From contig OZ244957.1 of the NCBI GenBank assembly GCA_965222535.1, positions 2,108,001 through 2,172,000 on the forward strand: a DNA stretch of 64,000 nucleotides, written 5' to 3'. Shown in pieces: positions 8,930 through 16,706 of the stretch (position 1 is its first letter; each line of letters starts with the position of its first letter). A program made the translations under genes and the position numbers. Source of the DNA: G965222535 sp965222535. GTDB taxonomy: Bacteria > Pseudomonadota > Gammaproteobacteria > HK1. Under the pieces are notes generated by a model. It did not search any database. It worked only from the letters and a program-made list of their open reading frames with translations, and was not told where the DNA came from.

Positions 8930-9330
8930 GGGGAGGATGGCAAGGCGGCGGTGGTGCGCGACGGTTACCAGCCAGAGCGGGCTCTTAAAACTGATCAAAC
9001 AGAGATTGGTCGGCATTGCCTTGGCTCTATCTGAAGGACATTTCAACGGGCGAGATGAGTGAGACAGCTAGAAAGTGCGGGTGGCAGCGGGTGCAGCGGC
9101 CTTCGAGCCGAGAGCCACGTTGTGTGCTACTTGGCGGTCATCGGGCTGAATGAGCGCGGTCGGAAGCATTTTTTGGCCATTGAGGGTAGGCTGAAGGAGT
9201 CAACACAGAGCTCGGCTGGAGGTGTTGTTGAAAGGTAAAGCACGCCGCTTGAAGGCCCCGAAGCGCTAGCTTGATGCAATCACCTATACAACAAGATTTG
9301 ACAATAGCTCTGGTTTTGCAGCAGTGGCGC
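8930..9330 (+). pseudogene. IS256-family transposase remnant
   Basis: Translating pieces in different plus-strand frames gives a recognisable stretch of a mutator/IS256 DDE transposase. It reads VVRDGYQPERALKTD (near 8950), then LPWLYLKDISTGEMSE (near 9018), then after a frame change VCYLAVIGLNERGRKHFLAI (near 9120) and RLKESTQSSAG. IS256 enzymes have VVRNGY-PER, LYLKGISTG and VLIGV--G-KE blocks in this order and spacing. Frameshifts and missing ends make it inactive. It lies directly beside the degenerate end of the CRISPR array. No terminal inverted repeats were found. Confidence 0.75.
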
Positions 9331-9399
9331 AATACAACAGCCGCAGCGGTTCAAGAAAACCGTCTCTAGCATCACGGAACCCGGCAGTTGTATTCGGAT

Positions 9400-10861
9400 G
9401 TTTTAAACCGTCATCCAAAATATGTTGAGCTATACTCAAATGTCATTCGCTATGTTGTAGAATGTAGCTTTAACTCCCATCCAAAATGAGTTCAGCTATA
9501 GCGTGGGGCGGCGTTAGCCGCCCGTTGCGCTTTCCCATCCAAAATGAGTTCAGCTATAATTTACCAAACTCATAACCCCCACCACACTGGCTTTAACTCC
9601 CATCCAAAATGAGTTCAGCTATAGCGTGGGGCGGCGTTAGCCGCCCGTTGCGCTTTCCCATCCAAAATGAGTTCAGCTATAATTTACCAAACTCATAACC
9701 CCCACCACACTGGCTTTAACTCCCATCCAAAATGAGTTCAGCTATAGCGTGGGGCGGCGTTAGCCGCCCGTTGCGCTTTCCCATCCAAAATGAGTTCAGC
9801 TATAATTTACCAAACTCATAACCCCCACCACACTGGCTTTAACTCCCATCCAAAATGAGTTCAGCTATAATATGATCTTACGCCGCGCGGTCTGATCATC
9901 GGCTTTAACTCCCATCCAAAATGAGTTCAGCTATAATATCCACCCCATAGGCGCGATCGTTTAGTCCGCTTTAACTCCCATCCAAAATGAGTTCAGCTAT
10001 AATAAGCCGCCAGCATTATGAGAAATACCATACGCTTTAACTCCCATCCAAAATGAGTTCAGCTATAATGCATGATTGAACCTCCAGTTAGTATGACCAG
10101 CTTTAACTCCCATCCAAAATGAGTTCAGCTATAATCGAACATTCATACGCCGCGCGGGTGGCAAGGCTTTAACTCCCATCCAAAATGAGTTCAGCTATAA
10201 TAAACTCCAGCGAGGTAATCGCCCGACTAACGCTTTAACTCCCATCCAAAATGAGTTCAGCTATAATAAATATCCCGCTCCGCCTGCTCAACAATATGCT
10301 TTAACTCCCATCCAAAATGAGTTCAGCTATAATACGAACATGCGGATGCTGGCACTTGACCCGGCTTTAACTCCCATCCAAAATGAGTTCAGCTATAATG
10401 GATCCATTTACCGTTAGCCGTGTACATCAGCTTTAACTCCCATCCAAAATGAGTTCAGCTATAATGCAACCGGGAGCGGGCGGTAGGGGGCATAAGCTTT
10501 AACTCCCATCCAAAATGAGTTCAGCTATAATAAACTGGCGCTGGCAACGGCACTAAAGCAGGCTTTAACTCCCATCCAAAATGAGTTCAGCTATAATTAG
10601 ACGTGATCCCTAACGATGCGATCCACGGCTTTAACTCCCATCCAAAATGAGTTCAGCTATAATGATGCCGCGGTAGTGCGGTCGTCCGCACTGGCTTTAA
10701 CTCCCATCCAAAATGAGTTCAGCTATAATAGATCCTCTTGGTGCCGCTTGCAACTGCAGGCTTTAACTCCCATCCAAAATGAGTTCAGCTATAATAAAAT
10801 ATGCACGCGGGCGCTGTTCCCACATGCTTTAACTCCCATCCAAAATGAGTTCAGCTATAAT
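9400..10861 (+). CRISPR. Type II-C CRISPR array, 23 repeats
   Basis: The 36-base repeat starts GCTTTAACTCCC and ends CAGCTATAAT. From 9836 to 10861 there are 16 perfect copies at a strict 66-base period with 30-base spacers. To the left lie six copies in three tandem 123-base units (9467-9835), and a degenerate repeat at 9400-9436. The orientation given is that of the crRNA strand. The repeat resembles the Neisseria II-C repeat, and the tracrRNA anti-repeat (15850-15886) complements this strand. TATAAT at each repeat end is a perfect -10 hexamer pointing into the next spacer. In Neisseria II-C arrays, repeat-borne promoters make each crRNA separately. No spacer matches elsewhere in the window were noticed. 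Confidence 0.98.
9467..9835 (+). repeat. Triplicated 123-bp segment inside the CRISPR array
   Basis: Units 9467-9589, 9590-9712 and 9713-9835 are identical by eye. Each holds a 36-base repeat whose last two bases are GC instead of AT (TATAGC), a 26-base spacer, a 32-base repeat lacking four bases (GCTTT joined directly to CCCATCC), and a 29-base spacer. The first spacer contains GGGCGGC-GTTA-GCCGCCC, a perfect 7-bp hairpin. The block is at the end away from the cas genes. Confidence 0.95.
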
Positions 10862-10931
10862 ACACCATGAAAAGAATGATGCAATTACAACGACTTGGAG
10901 GTGTTTCCTGAGTCTGGAAATGGCCGGGATG

Positions 10932-11258
10932 CTATAGCAGTACAAGCTGCTCTGGCTTTTTTTCGGTGGGTTTTGGTATATTTCCATAGTAGTTCTGCAT
11001 TTGACCGAACTGCTTGTCGGTGACAGTCAACAGGCAAAGCATACCCTTTGCGGGGACATTCTGGCCGATGCGCCGGGTGGATGCATCGGCCTTTTCGCGG
11101 GTGTCAAAGTACTTGATATACACTGAGAATTGTTTCCGATTATAGCCCTCATCCAGCAAAAGTTTCCTGAAACCTGTCGCTTGGCGTTGCTGCTGGCGGG
11201 TAGTGACGGGCAGGTCAAACATCGCAAACACCCACATGCTCCTATACCCAGAGAGCAT
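10932..11258 (-). CDS. cas2: CRISPR adaptation protein Cas2
   Basis: Cas2 is the dimeric core of the Cas1-Cas2 spacer integrase. The 108-residue product has the metal-binding first strand MWVFAMFDLPV, the RKLLLDEGYNRKQFSVYIK block and the C-terminal LTVTDKQFGQMQNYYG typical of type II Cas2. The first in-frame ATG (11258) is preferred over the internal ATG at 11237 because an SGYR segment just before MW is common in this subfamily. That start overlaps the cas1 stop by 17 bases, so translation is probably coupled. Its stop is 70 bases from the last CRISPR repeat. Confidence 0.94.
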   Translation of the reverse strand: MLSGYRSMWVFAMFDLPVTTRQQQRQATGFRKLLLDEGYNRKQFSVYIKYFDTREKADASTRRIGQNVPAKGMLCLLTVTDKQFGQMQNYYGNIPKPTEKKPEQLVLL

Positions 11259-12150
11259 ATTGATGGATCACTTCCATACGTTGCGGGAGCGTTAATTCAG
11301 GTCGCTCGCCGGCAAACACTTGCACCAACGAATGAGTCAGCGCTTGGATTGCGTTTTGCACCGAGACTTGTTCCTTCGCTGCCTGGATCGGGCTGTTGAT
11401 AAGCCCGGTTAACCGAGACTTTCCATTGAGGAGTAGCCCCTGTTGATATTCTTCGTGGTGTTGCTGCACCAGCTTGTCCACCAGCGGGCGGAATGGCTCC
11501 AGCAGATCATCCACCAAGCAGAAAGGGTTCAGTTGATTGTGGTGGTGCAGCCCCAGACACGGCACTAGGCCGGAGCCAACCACTGAGCGTGCCACGGTTG
11601 CCCGGAGGACGGTATAGCCGTAGTTGAGGGCTGCGTTGAGTCCCGGCTGCTCGCGGCTGCGGTGGAAACCTTCACCGAGTAGCAGGGGCCAATAATAACG
11701 AGCTGCTTGGGCTTCTTTGTTGTCTGGATCACCAGAGCGCACCGAACGTGCCACGGATTCAAGCGCTGCTTTTTGTTCTGGGACGCCAAGGCACAATGCT
11801 TGTGCTTTTATCTTGGCTTGTACCAGTTGTTTCCACAGGCGTTTGCGCTTCGGCTCACTGGCGGCGATCTGCGAGTGGACGCGTTTGGTGAGTTGACTGT
11901 GACCGGATACCGGCAGCGACAGGGATATCGGGCAGTGGCTGGCATCGCAATATACCAACGGTACCCCGGATAAGGCGCAAGCGACGATAATGTTCTTGCT
12001 AAGGATAATGTTGTTGCTGTGTATCAGCACCGCGGCTATATCGGCGATCAAGGTACGCGCCAGCTCTGCATCGCCCTTAGAAACCACCAAGTGCTTGCGC
12101 TTCAGGTGGAGGTAGAGATCATCCGAACTGATATCCAGAACCCGCCACAT
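11242..12150 (-). CDS. cas1: CRISPR integrase Cas1 (type II)
   Basis: Cas1 inserts new spacers into the array. The 302-residue protein has the acidic E146 in DPDNKEAQAARYYW, the histidine cluster LGLHHHNQLNPF (202-204) and the acidic DDLLEPFRPLVD block (214-225), which together form the metal site. N-terminal SNNIILS and VPLVYCD are typical of the type II Cas1 beta-domain. It starts 6 bases after the cas9 stop and overlaps cas2, so cas9-cas1-cas2 form one minus-strand operon. No csn2 or cas4 accompanies them, which defines the locus as II-C. Confidence 0.96.
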   Translation of the reverse strand: MWRVLDISSDDLYLHLKRKHLVVSKGDAELARTLIADIAAVLIHSNNIILSKNIIVACALSGVPLVYCDASHCPISLSLPVSGHSQLTKRVHSQIAASEPKRKRLWKQLVQAKIKAQALCLGVPEQKAALESVARSVRSGDPDNKEAQAARYYWPLLLGEGFHRSREQPGLNAALNYGYTVLRATVARSVVGSGLVPCLGLHHHNQLNPFCLVDDLLEPFRPLVDKLVQQHHEEYQQGLLLNGKSRLTGLINSPIQAAKEQVSVQNAIQALTHSLVQVFAGERPELTLPQRMEVIHQYALWV

Positions 12151-12156
12151 AGACCG

Positions 12157-15100
12157 CTACCAGTTATGGGCCGGGCTGCGCCAGAGCACTTTCCCACGGG
12201 GGTCGCGCACCAATAGCCGAGGCTGTCGTAACAAAAACCGCTTGATAGAGGCATCGCGTATTTTGTGCGGTGACTTATTGTCACTGGTTGCTTTTTCTAC
12301 CGGGAACATCACCAGATCAGCGGCAGAGAGTTTTTGTACGCGGACGATAATCCGCGCCCGATGCCGATCGGGATTTTTCGGGTCTTTATCGTTCCATACC
12401 TCCAATTCCTCATCTTTGCGCAGGGTGAAAAGCAACTCGGCGTCTGCATCTTGTCTCCTCCATCGGGGCAGATAACCGGGCTGATTGGCATCTATGCGTT
12501 GGATAACCTCCCAACCTGGTTTGCCGCTGGTGCTCATATAGATCTCCATGTGGCTGTTGGCACCGGGTTTGTACAGCCGCTGGGGTTTGTCATTTTCTAT
12601 CGTGTCAGCGATGGTTCTGAGACTGCCGGTTTCGTACTGGTTGAATCCTTTGGCCGCCTGTGTTCGCTGTTGGTATTGTTCTACCGCTTTGCGTAATTTT
12701 TCCTTTGGCGTCAGCGTTACTTCGCGCTCTTCCTCAGGTTTTGTGCGAGTCTTCGCCAGCGTTCGGCTCTCGGTGTCTGGTTGCTGGTGGTAGAGGGACT
12801 CAATCGCCTGCCCCAGTTGGCGCAGATTGGCGATGATGGATTCCATATCGCGGCGCGGATCGGACGATTTCCAGTAAAGCCTCCCCTTAACTTTTCCGCT
12901 GTGGATGGCCTCCAGTTCCTCAGCGATTTTTTCAAGACCTGCTGCATAGGTTCCATCGGAGTTAAATCCCAATAACTTCCACATGTTTTCCAGCGAAGGC
13001 GGTTTGCCTTGAGGCCCAACCGTGATCTGGAGCAGATCTTTTCGCTGCGAGCAAATCCAGTAGCCGTCTTTTTCACGCCAAGCGATGGCCGCGTAACTGG
13101 TATCGTTGTGTAACTGCCCCATCGGGTCGCGCGCCCGCTTTTGCACCACCCGCTTCGGGTCGGAAATAAACGCTCTGACCGCGCCGCGAAAATCATGCCA
13201 TGGCAATATCTTGGCCGGATCTTTACGCAGGCTTTGGTAATACTCCTCAGTGGATTGTGATTCGCGCCGCCGCGTGTGCAGTCGCCAAATCTCGGCATTG
13301 CTTATGCAGGCTAAGGTGATGGCATCGACGATATGGTGCCGGCTGTCTTCGCGTCTTTTTTTACCCGACAGGCTATCCGCGTCAGCTGCGGGTGACGCTT
13401 GCTCGGGATCGGCTGCGGCTGCCGCCTGCTCGCGCTGCAATACTTCCTCAAGAACGGTGTGCACTCCCCATGCTTGGCGCATAGCGCCGGTAATACCGCC
13501 GGCCAGAACCCGAACCTTACGGTGGTTTTCGGCAGCAAACAGTACCCGCAGGTATTGGCTTGCCACTTTGCCAAGGTAGCGGGTATCGCCTTGGTAGCGT
13601 TGCAGAAAAGCGTTTTCTTTCTGGTATTTATCCATTGCATCGGCATTGAAGCGGTACTTTTTACTGTCGGGATAATCCTTTATGTGTTCCAGTAGTTCAT
13701 CCCAATTGAGGGAGATATCACCCTTGCCGGGGATCTGGAAATGCGCCCCGGCGGAAAATGCCTCATAAGGGCTTTGCTCCCGCTTTTGCTGATTGGCTGC
13801 GGTCAGGCACAGCACCAGATTGGACAAACTGTCATCATAGGTGCGTGAATGCGGCAGCACATGATCCACCTGCGCATTGCCATTGAAGATATCTCCTTCG
13901 GCAATGGTTTCCCCAGTATAAGGACAAATACCCCCTTGCCAGCCGTGCAGCTTCAGTGCCTGGCGGTATTTGCGCGAGGCGCGCCTCGCGTAGCTGATGA
14001 TGATTTCATCATATTTGCGGTTATTTTCCTGATTCTTTTTGTTTTCGCGATCCTGCCTATCGCGCTCATCAGCGGATAGCCCTATATCGCGTGACAGTTC
14101 GACGACGATCTCCTGTGGCTTCCCGTACTGTTTGATATAGGCGTTCACCACTTGGCGGATCTGATTGAGCGATCGATGCACCACAGGATTGGCAATTTTC
14201 CCAAAGCGCTTTTCCAGCGGGTCAGCCGGGTGGCCGGTCGCTTTGCTGCAATAGTGACCGATCACCTCAGCATAATAGGGCAGATAGTTTCGTTTCTCGG
14301 AATGCGATGCTGCTAGGTGTTGGAGTCCGGCGCGTTGCTCCGCTTTCTTGAGGTCAATAACATCCGCTCGCAGTTGTTCGATGAGTTGACGGGTCGCGGT
14401 AATTCCGGCCGCCCCGTATCCCGATTCAAACTGGATGTCGTCCAGCTCTTCTAGTTTATCTTCCGATAAATCAAGCTCGGGAAGCTGTTTGCGCAACCGC
14501 GAGCAGAATTGGTCGAAATCTTTTTCATCACGCAAAATACCCTCGATAGCGAGGCATTGATCCGCACCCAGATCCAGCCAGATTGGCTCTAGGGGCGTAT
14601 TTTTGAGTTGGATGCGGATGTTGTTGCCGGCGATCTTACGCTCAGTAGCCTTACCTGATTTGCGCTTGTAACTCTGCTCAATACTGAGATCAAACCCAGC
14701 ATCAATGCCTGCGGCCTGTTTTATCTGTTTAGCGTCGGCTTCCTGGCGGGTTTGTAAATAATCGTAGGCAGCGTCTCGCTCGCTCAACGTCAGCAAACCG
14801 GAATCATCCCGTGGCTTTCCTAAGCGGCGTACACGCAGGTTGTTGATCTCTTCCAGCAGGCGCTTTTCCTGAAATAGGCTAGAGCCTTTTGCCAGTCTCT
14901 TTTCCATATCTCCGTTCGTATTGCGGATTCCGTAACAGCAGTTTCCGATAAGATCCAGACGGTCTTGATCTTTGTGTTCATAAAAAATCAAACCCTGGAG
15001 CTCTGTAATTGCCGCTTTGGTCAGGCTGGGGTGGTATCGTTGCTGCTCTGTGAGTAGCCGCTTTAACTCCTTTCTCATATCCTCGCGGGTGATATAGAAA

Positions 15101-15702
15101 TTGTACGCTCCGTCGGCACCTTTTTTGCCCTTGGTGCTGTGTCCTTGCTGCATCCGCTGGTGTAGGTATTGACCGATTGTTTCCAACTTCCGCTCGCGCA
15201 GCGCCTGCTGCATTAGCCGATGGGCTTCGCGGGTGGCTTTGGACTCTTGCTTGTCCTCATCGCTGGCGTCGGTTGTGGAACGCTCCAGCCGGCTGCCTCG
15301 GTTGTGGGCGATATGATAGAGTGCCCGCGCCAATTCAAGCGGGGCCAGTTGTTCGCTAATGCCTCGACTTCGCAACGCGATAGCAGAGAACCCCGACTCG
15401 TCGATCCTTTTCCCGCAATACGCTTCATCCCTTGCGCGGGTGTCATACCCTTCCTCGGGGACTTGCAGCAAATCGCAGAGCCGTTGTCGGAGCTCCTTTT
15501 TGCGTTGTTTACGGCGTGCGTATTGTTTGCGCATACTGGCGCTGAGGCGGCGTTCACTGGCACCGATTGAAGCGGGGTATACCCGTGCGCAACCATCCAG
15601 AATGCAGCCGGTGTGGTGCTCGCGGTCGTATTCCACCAGCGCGACCCCAAGGGACGCGACGCCGACATCGATCCCCATAAAATATGTTTTCTCGTGCTCC
15701 AT
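12157..15702 (-). CDS. cas9: CRISPR endonuclease Cas9 (type II-C)
   Basis: RNA-guided double-strand DNA nuclease, 1181 residues, in the II-C size range. RuvC-I GIDVGVASLG carries D12. An arginine-rich bridge helix follows at about 51-75 (RRLSASMRKQYARRKQRKK). RuvC-II VVELSRD has E535. HNH QVDHVLPHSRTYDD has H614, with N628 and N637 in SLSNLVLCLTAANQQK. RuvC-III SRHHIVDAI has H790 and D793. All nuclease residues are present, so it should cut both strands. An alanine-rich, low-complexity insertion lies at about 758-785 between HNH and RuvC-III. The C-terminal PAM-interacting part is divergent, so the PAM cannot be read off. No strong Shine-Dalgarno precedes ATG 15702. Confidence 0.98.
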   Translation of the reverse strand: MEHEKTYFMGIDVGVASLGVALVEYDREHHTGCILDGCARVYPASIGASERRLSASMRKQYARRKQRKKELRQRLCDLLQVPEEGYDTRARDEAYCGKRIDESGFSAIALRSRGISEQLAPLELARALYHIAHNRGSRLERSTTDASDEDKQESKATREAHRLMQQALRERKLETIGQYLHQRMQQGHSTKGKKGADGAYNFYITREDMRKELKRLLTEQQRYHPSLTKAAITELQGLIFYEHKDQDRLDLIGNCCYGIRNTNGDMEKRLAKGSSLFQEKRLLEEINNLRVRRLGKPRDDSGLLTLSERDAAYDYLQTRQEADAKQIKQAAGIDAGFDLSIEQSYKRKSGKATERKIAGNNIRIQLKNTPLEPIWLDLGADQCLAIEGILRDEKDFDQFCSRLRKQLPELDLSEDKLEELDDIQFESGYGAAGITATRQLIEQLRADVIDLKKAEQRAGLQHLAASHSEKRNYLPYYAEVIGHYCSKATGHPADPLEKRFGKIANPVVHRSLNQIRQVVNAYIKQYGKPQEIVVELSRDIGLSADERDRQDRENKKNQENNRKYDEIIISYARRASRKYRQALKLHGWQGGICPYTGETIAEGDIFNGNAQVDHVLPHSRTYDDSLSNLVLCLTAANQQKREQSPYEAFSAGAHFQIPGKGDISLNWDELLEHIKDYPDSKKYRFNADAMDKYQKENAFLQRYQGDTRYLGKVASQYLRVLFAAENHRKVRVLAGGITGAMRQAWGVHTVLEEVLQREQAAAAADPEQASPAADADSLSGKKRREDSRHHIVDAITLACISNAEIWRLHTRRRESQSTEEYYQSLRKDPAKILPWHDFRGAVRAFISDPKRVVQKRARDPMGQLHNDTSYAAIAWREKDGYWICSQRKDLLQITVGPQGKPPSLENMWKLLGFNSDGTYAAGLEKIAEELEAIHSGKVKGRLYWKSSDPRRDMESIIANLRQLGQAIESLYHQQPDTESRTLAKTRTKPEEEREVTLTPKEKLRKAVEQYQQRTQAAKGFNQYETGSLRTIADTIENDKPQRLYKPGANSHMEIYMSTSGKPGWEVIQRIDANQPGYLPRWRRQDADAELLFTLRKDEELEVWNDKDPKNPDRHRARIIVRVQKLSAADLVMFPVEKATSDNKSPHKIRDASIKRFLLRQPRLLVRDPRGKVLWRSPAHNW

Positions 15703-15803
15703 AGTGCTTTATCCAATAGCAGGTTGATGTTTTTAATTTACCATTGAGTGGTGATTCGAAAATTAACCAAGCGAACTTTCTGGGGGCATGTGCCGATAAA
15801 TGT

Positions 15804-15832
15804 TTGACAATCCCCGATGCAAACGGTTTAAT
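15804..15832 (+). promoter_or_regulatory. tracrRNA promoter
   Basis: A perfect -35 TTGACA (15804-15809) is followed after 17 bases by TTTAAT (15827-15832), five of six matches to the -10 consensus. Initiation would fall near 15839, immediately before the anti-repeat, which fits a sigma-70 promoter dedicated to the tracrRNA. It points away from cas9. Confidence 0.85.
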
Positions 15833-15839
15833 ACTCTTG

Positions 15840-15943
15840 CTTTCTGCTTTATTTGTAGTTGGACTCTTTCTGGATGGGAGCTAAAGTAAAGCGATGAAAG
15901 CGGCCCGCGGTTCGCCGCGGGCCTTTATCTGCTCCCGTTTTTT
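15840..15943 (+). ncRNA. tracrRNA of the type II-C system
   Basis: The trans-activating RNA pairs with the repeat part of crRNAs and docks them in Cas9. Bases 15850-15886 form an anti-repeat. The segment GGATGGGAGCTAAAG (15872-15886) complements the 5' repeat portion with one mismatch in 15, and the upstream half complements the 3' portion more loosely. It is followed by a perfect 9-bp GC-rich hairpin with a TTCG loop (15902-15923) and a T-run. The predicted RNA is about 104 bases, short for the class, with a single strong stem after the anti-repeat. The promoter upstream and the matching strand of the array support the call; the 3' end is inferred. Confidence 0.9.
15902..15943 (+). terminator. 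tracrRNA 3' hairpin and T-run
   Basis: Stem GGCCCGCGG (15902-15910), tetraloop TTCG, complementary stem CCGCGGGCC (15915-15923), then 14 bases and TTTTTT (15938-15943). The distance from stem to T-run is longer than in a standard intrinsic terminator. The hairpin may therefore be a Cas9-binding stem, with termination helped by a weaker pairing of GCTCCC (15931-15936). Confidence 0.65.
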
Positions 15944-16310
15944 ACATTGTTGGACGCGGGTGGAGAAGCTGCAGAGCGAACTTTAACCGAGGCGGCAAAG
16001 CTAAGTTAATGTTACAGACGACAATGTAGCGGCGCTTATTGTTACGCTCGCCGCTGTTCGACACGCTATGATCCCGATCTCATGTGTGCTGTACTTATTC
16101 AGCAATTCTAGGTGTTTTTTTATCTTGCAGATGTTGTTGCCGTACCCCCCACTCTTCATGACCTGCCATGCGTACCCCAACCTTCTTTATAAAGTCGGTG
16201 TTTTGTATCGACAGAAGTTCTTGCTCATAATAGTATAGGATGAATATTAGCGCGTGAGCCTTTGGGGTGCCTCGGAGAATCCGCAAAGCAGTTTTTTTTC
16301 GAGGTGCCTC
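15944..16310. other. Gene-free stretch after tracrRNA
   Basis: The 367 bases hold a 63-codon minus-strand frame (16095-16286) with no recognised family and no ribosome site, and a family A palindrome at 16264-16311 (GGTGCCTCGGAGAA and TTTTTCGAGGTGCC). Nothing else stands out. Confidence 0.5.
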
Positions 16311-16659
16311 CTATGTTGGATTGGTGCTGTTGGGCTGATAAAGGTTGAGGTAGATGCGCCCGTTTTCGTGTTTAACGGGGTAGGTCTTTAGGTCAAAGCA
16401 TACTGGACCGGCCAAGGCTTCGCCGCTTTCGATGCCGAACTGCCCGAAATGCAGCGGGCATTCAACGATGCCATCGACGATCACTCCGCCTTCCGCTAGG
16501 TGTTGTTGCTCGTGAGTGCAATAGCCCGTCGGTGGCGTAAAATACGCCATCAAGGTTGTCGATCGCATACGAGTGAGCATTGTAGTCAAAGCGGTAGATC
16601 GCCTGATCGGTGACAAGGCTGGTATCCCCTATCAATACCCACTGTGGCGCGGCGTTCAT
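16311..16659 (-). pseudogene. Rieske [2Fe-2S] ferredoxin, frameshifted
   Basis: Two overlapping minus-strand frames together make a small Rieske ferredoxin of the dioxygenase-component type. The first frame (from 16659) reads QWVLIGDTSLVTDQAIYRF and runs to YATDG. The second continues GYCTHEQQHLAEGGV and VECPLHFGQFGIESGEA, giving the C-x-H and C-x-x-H cluster ligands. A one-base insertion in the CCC run at 16525-16527 (GGG on the coding strand) explains the shift exactly at the DG-YCTH junction. It lies 47 bases downstream of the desaturase gene and was probably its electron donor. A sequencing error would give the same picture. Confidence 0.8.
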
Positions 16660-16706
16660 TGGTTTGTCAGCGCATCAGGCGGTTGGCGTGCGTCTCATGC
16701 GAAGCG

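Noticed and set aside
10616..10870. Open frame with a repeated ALTPIQNEFSYN unit
   Set aside because: It is the CRISPR repeat itself read as protein; the repeat/spacer periodicity explains it fully.
15902..15943. The GC hairpin read only as a stand-alone terminator for cas9
   Set aside because: cas9 is transcribed away from it; promoter, anti-repeat and hairpin lie on the plus strand as one tracrRNA unit.
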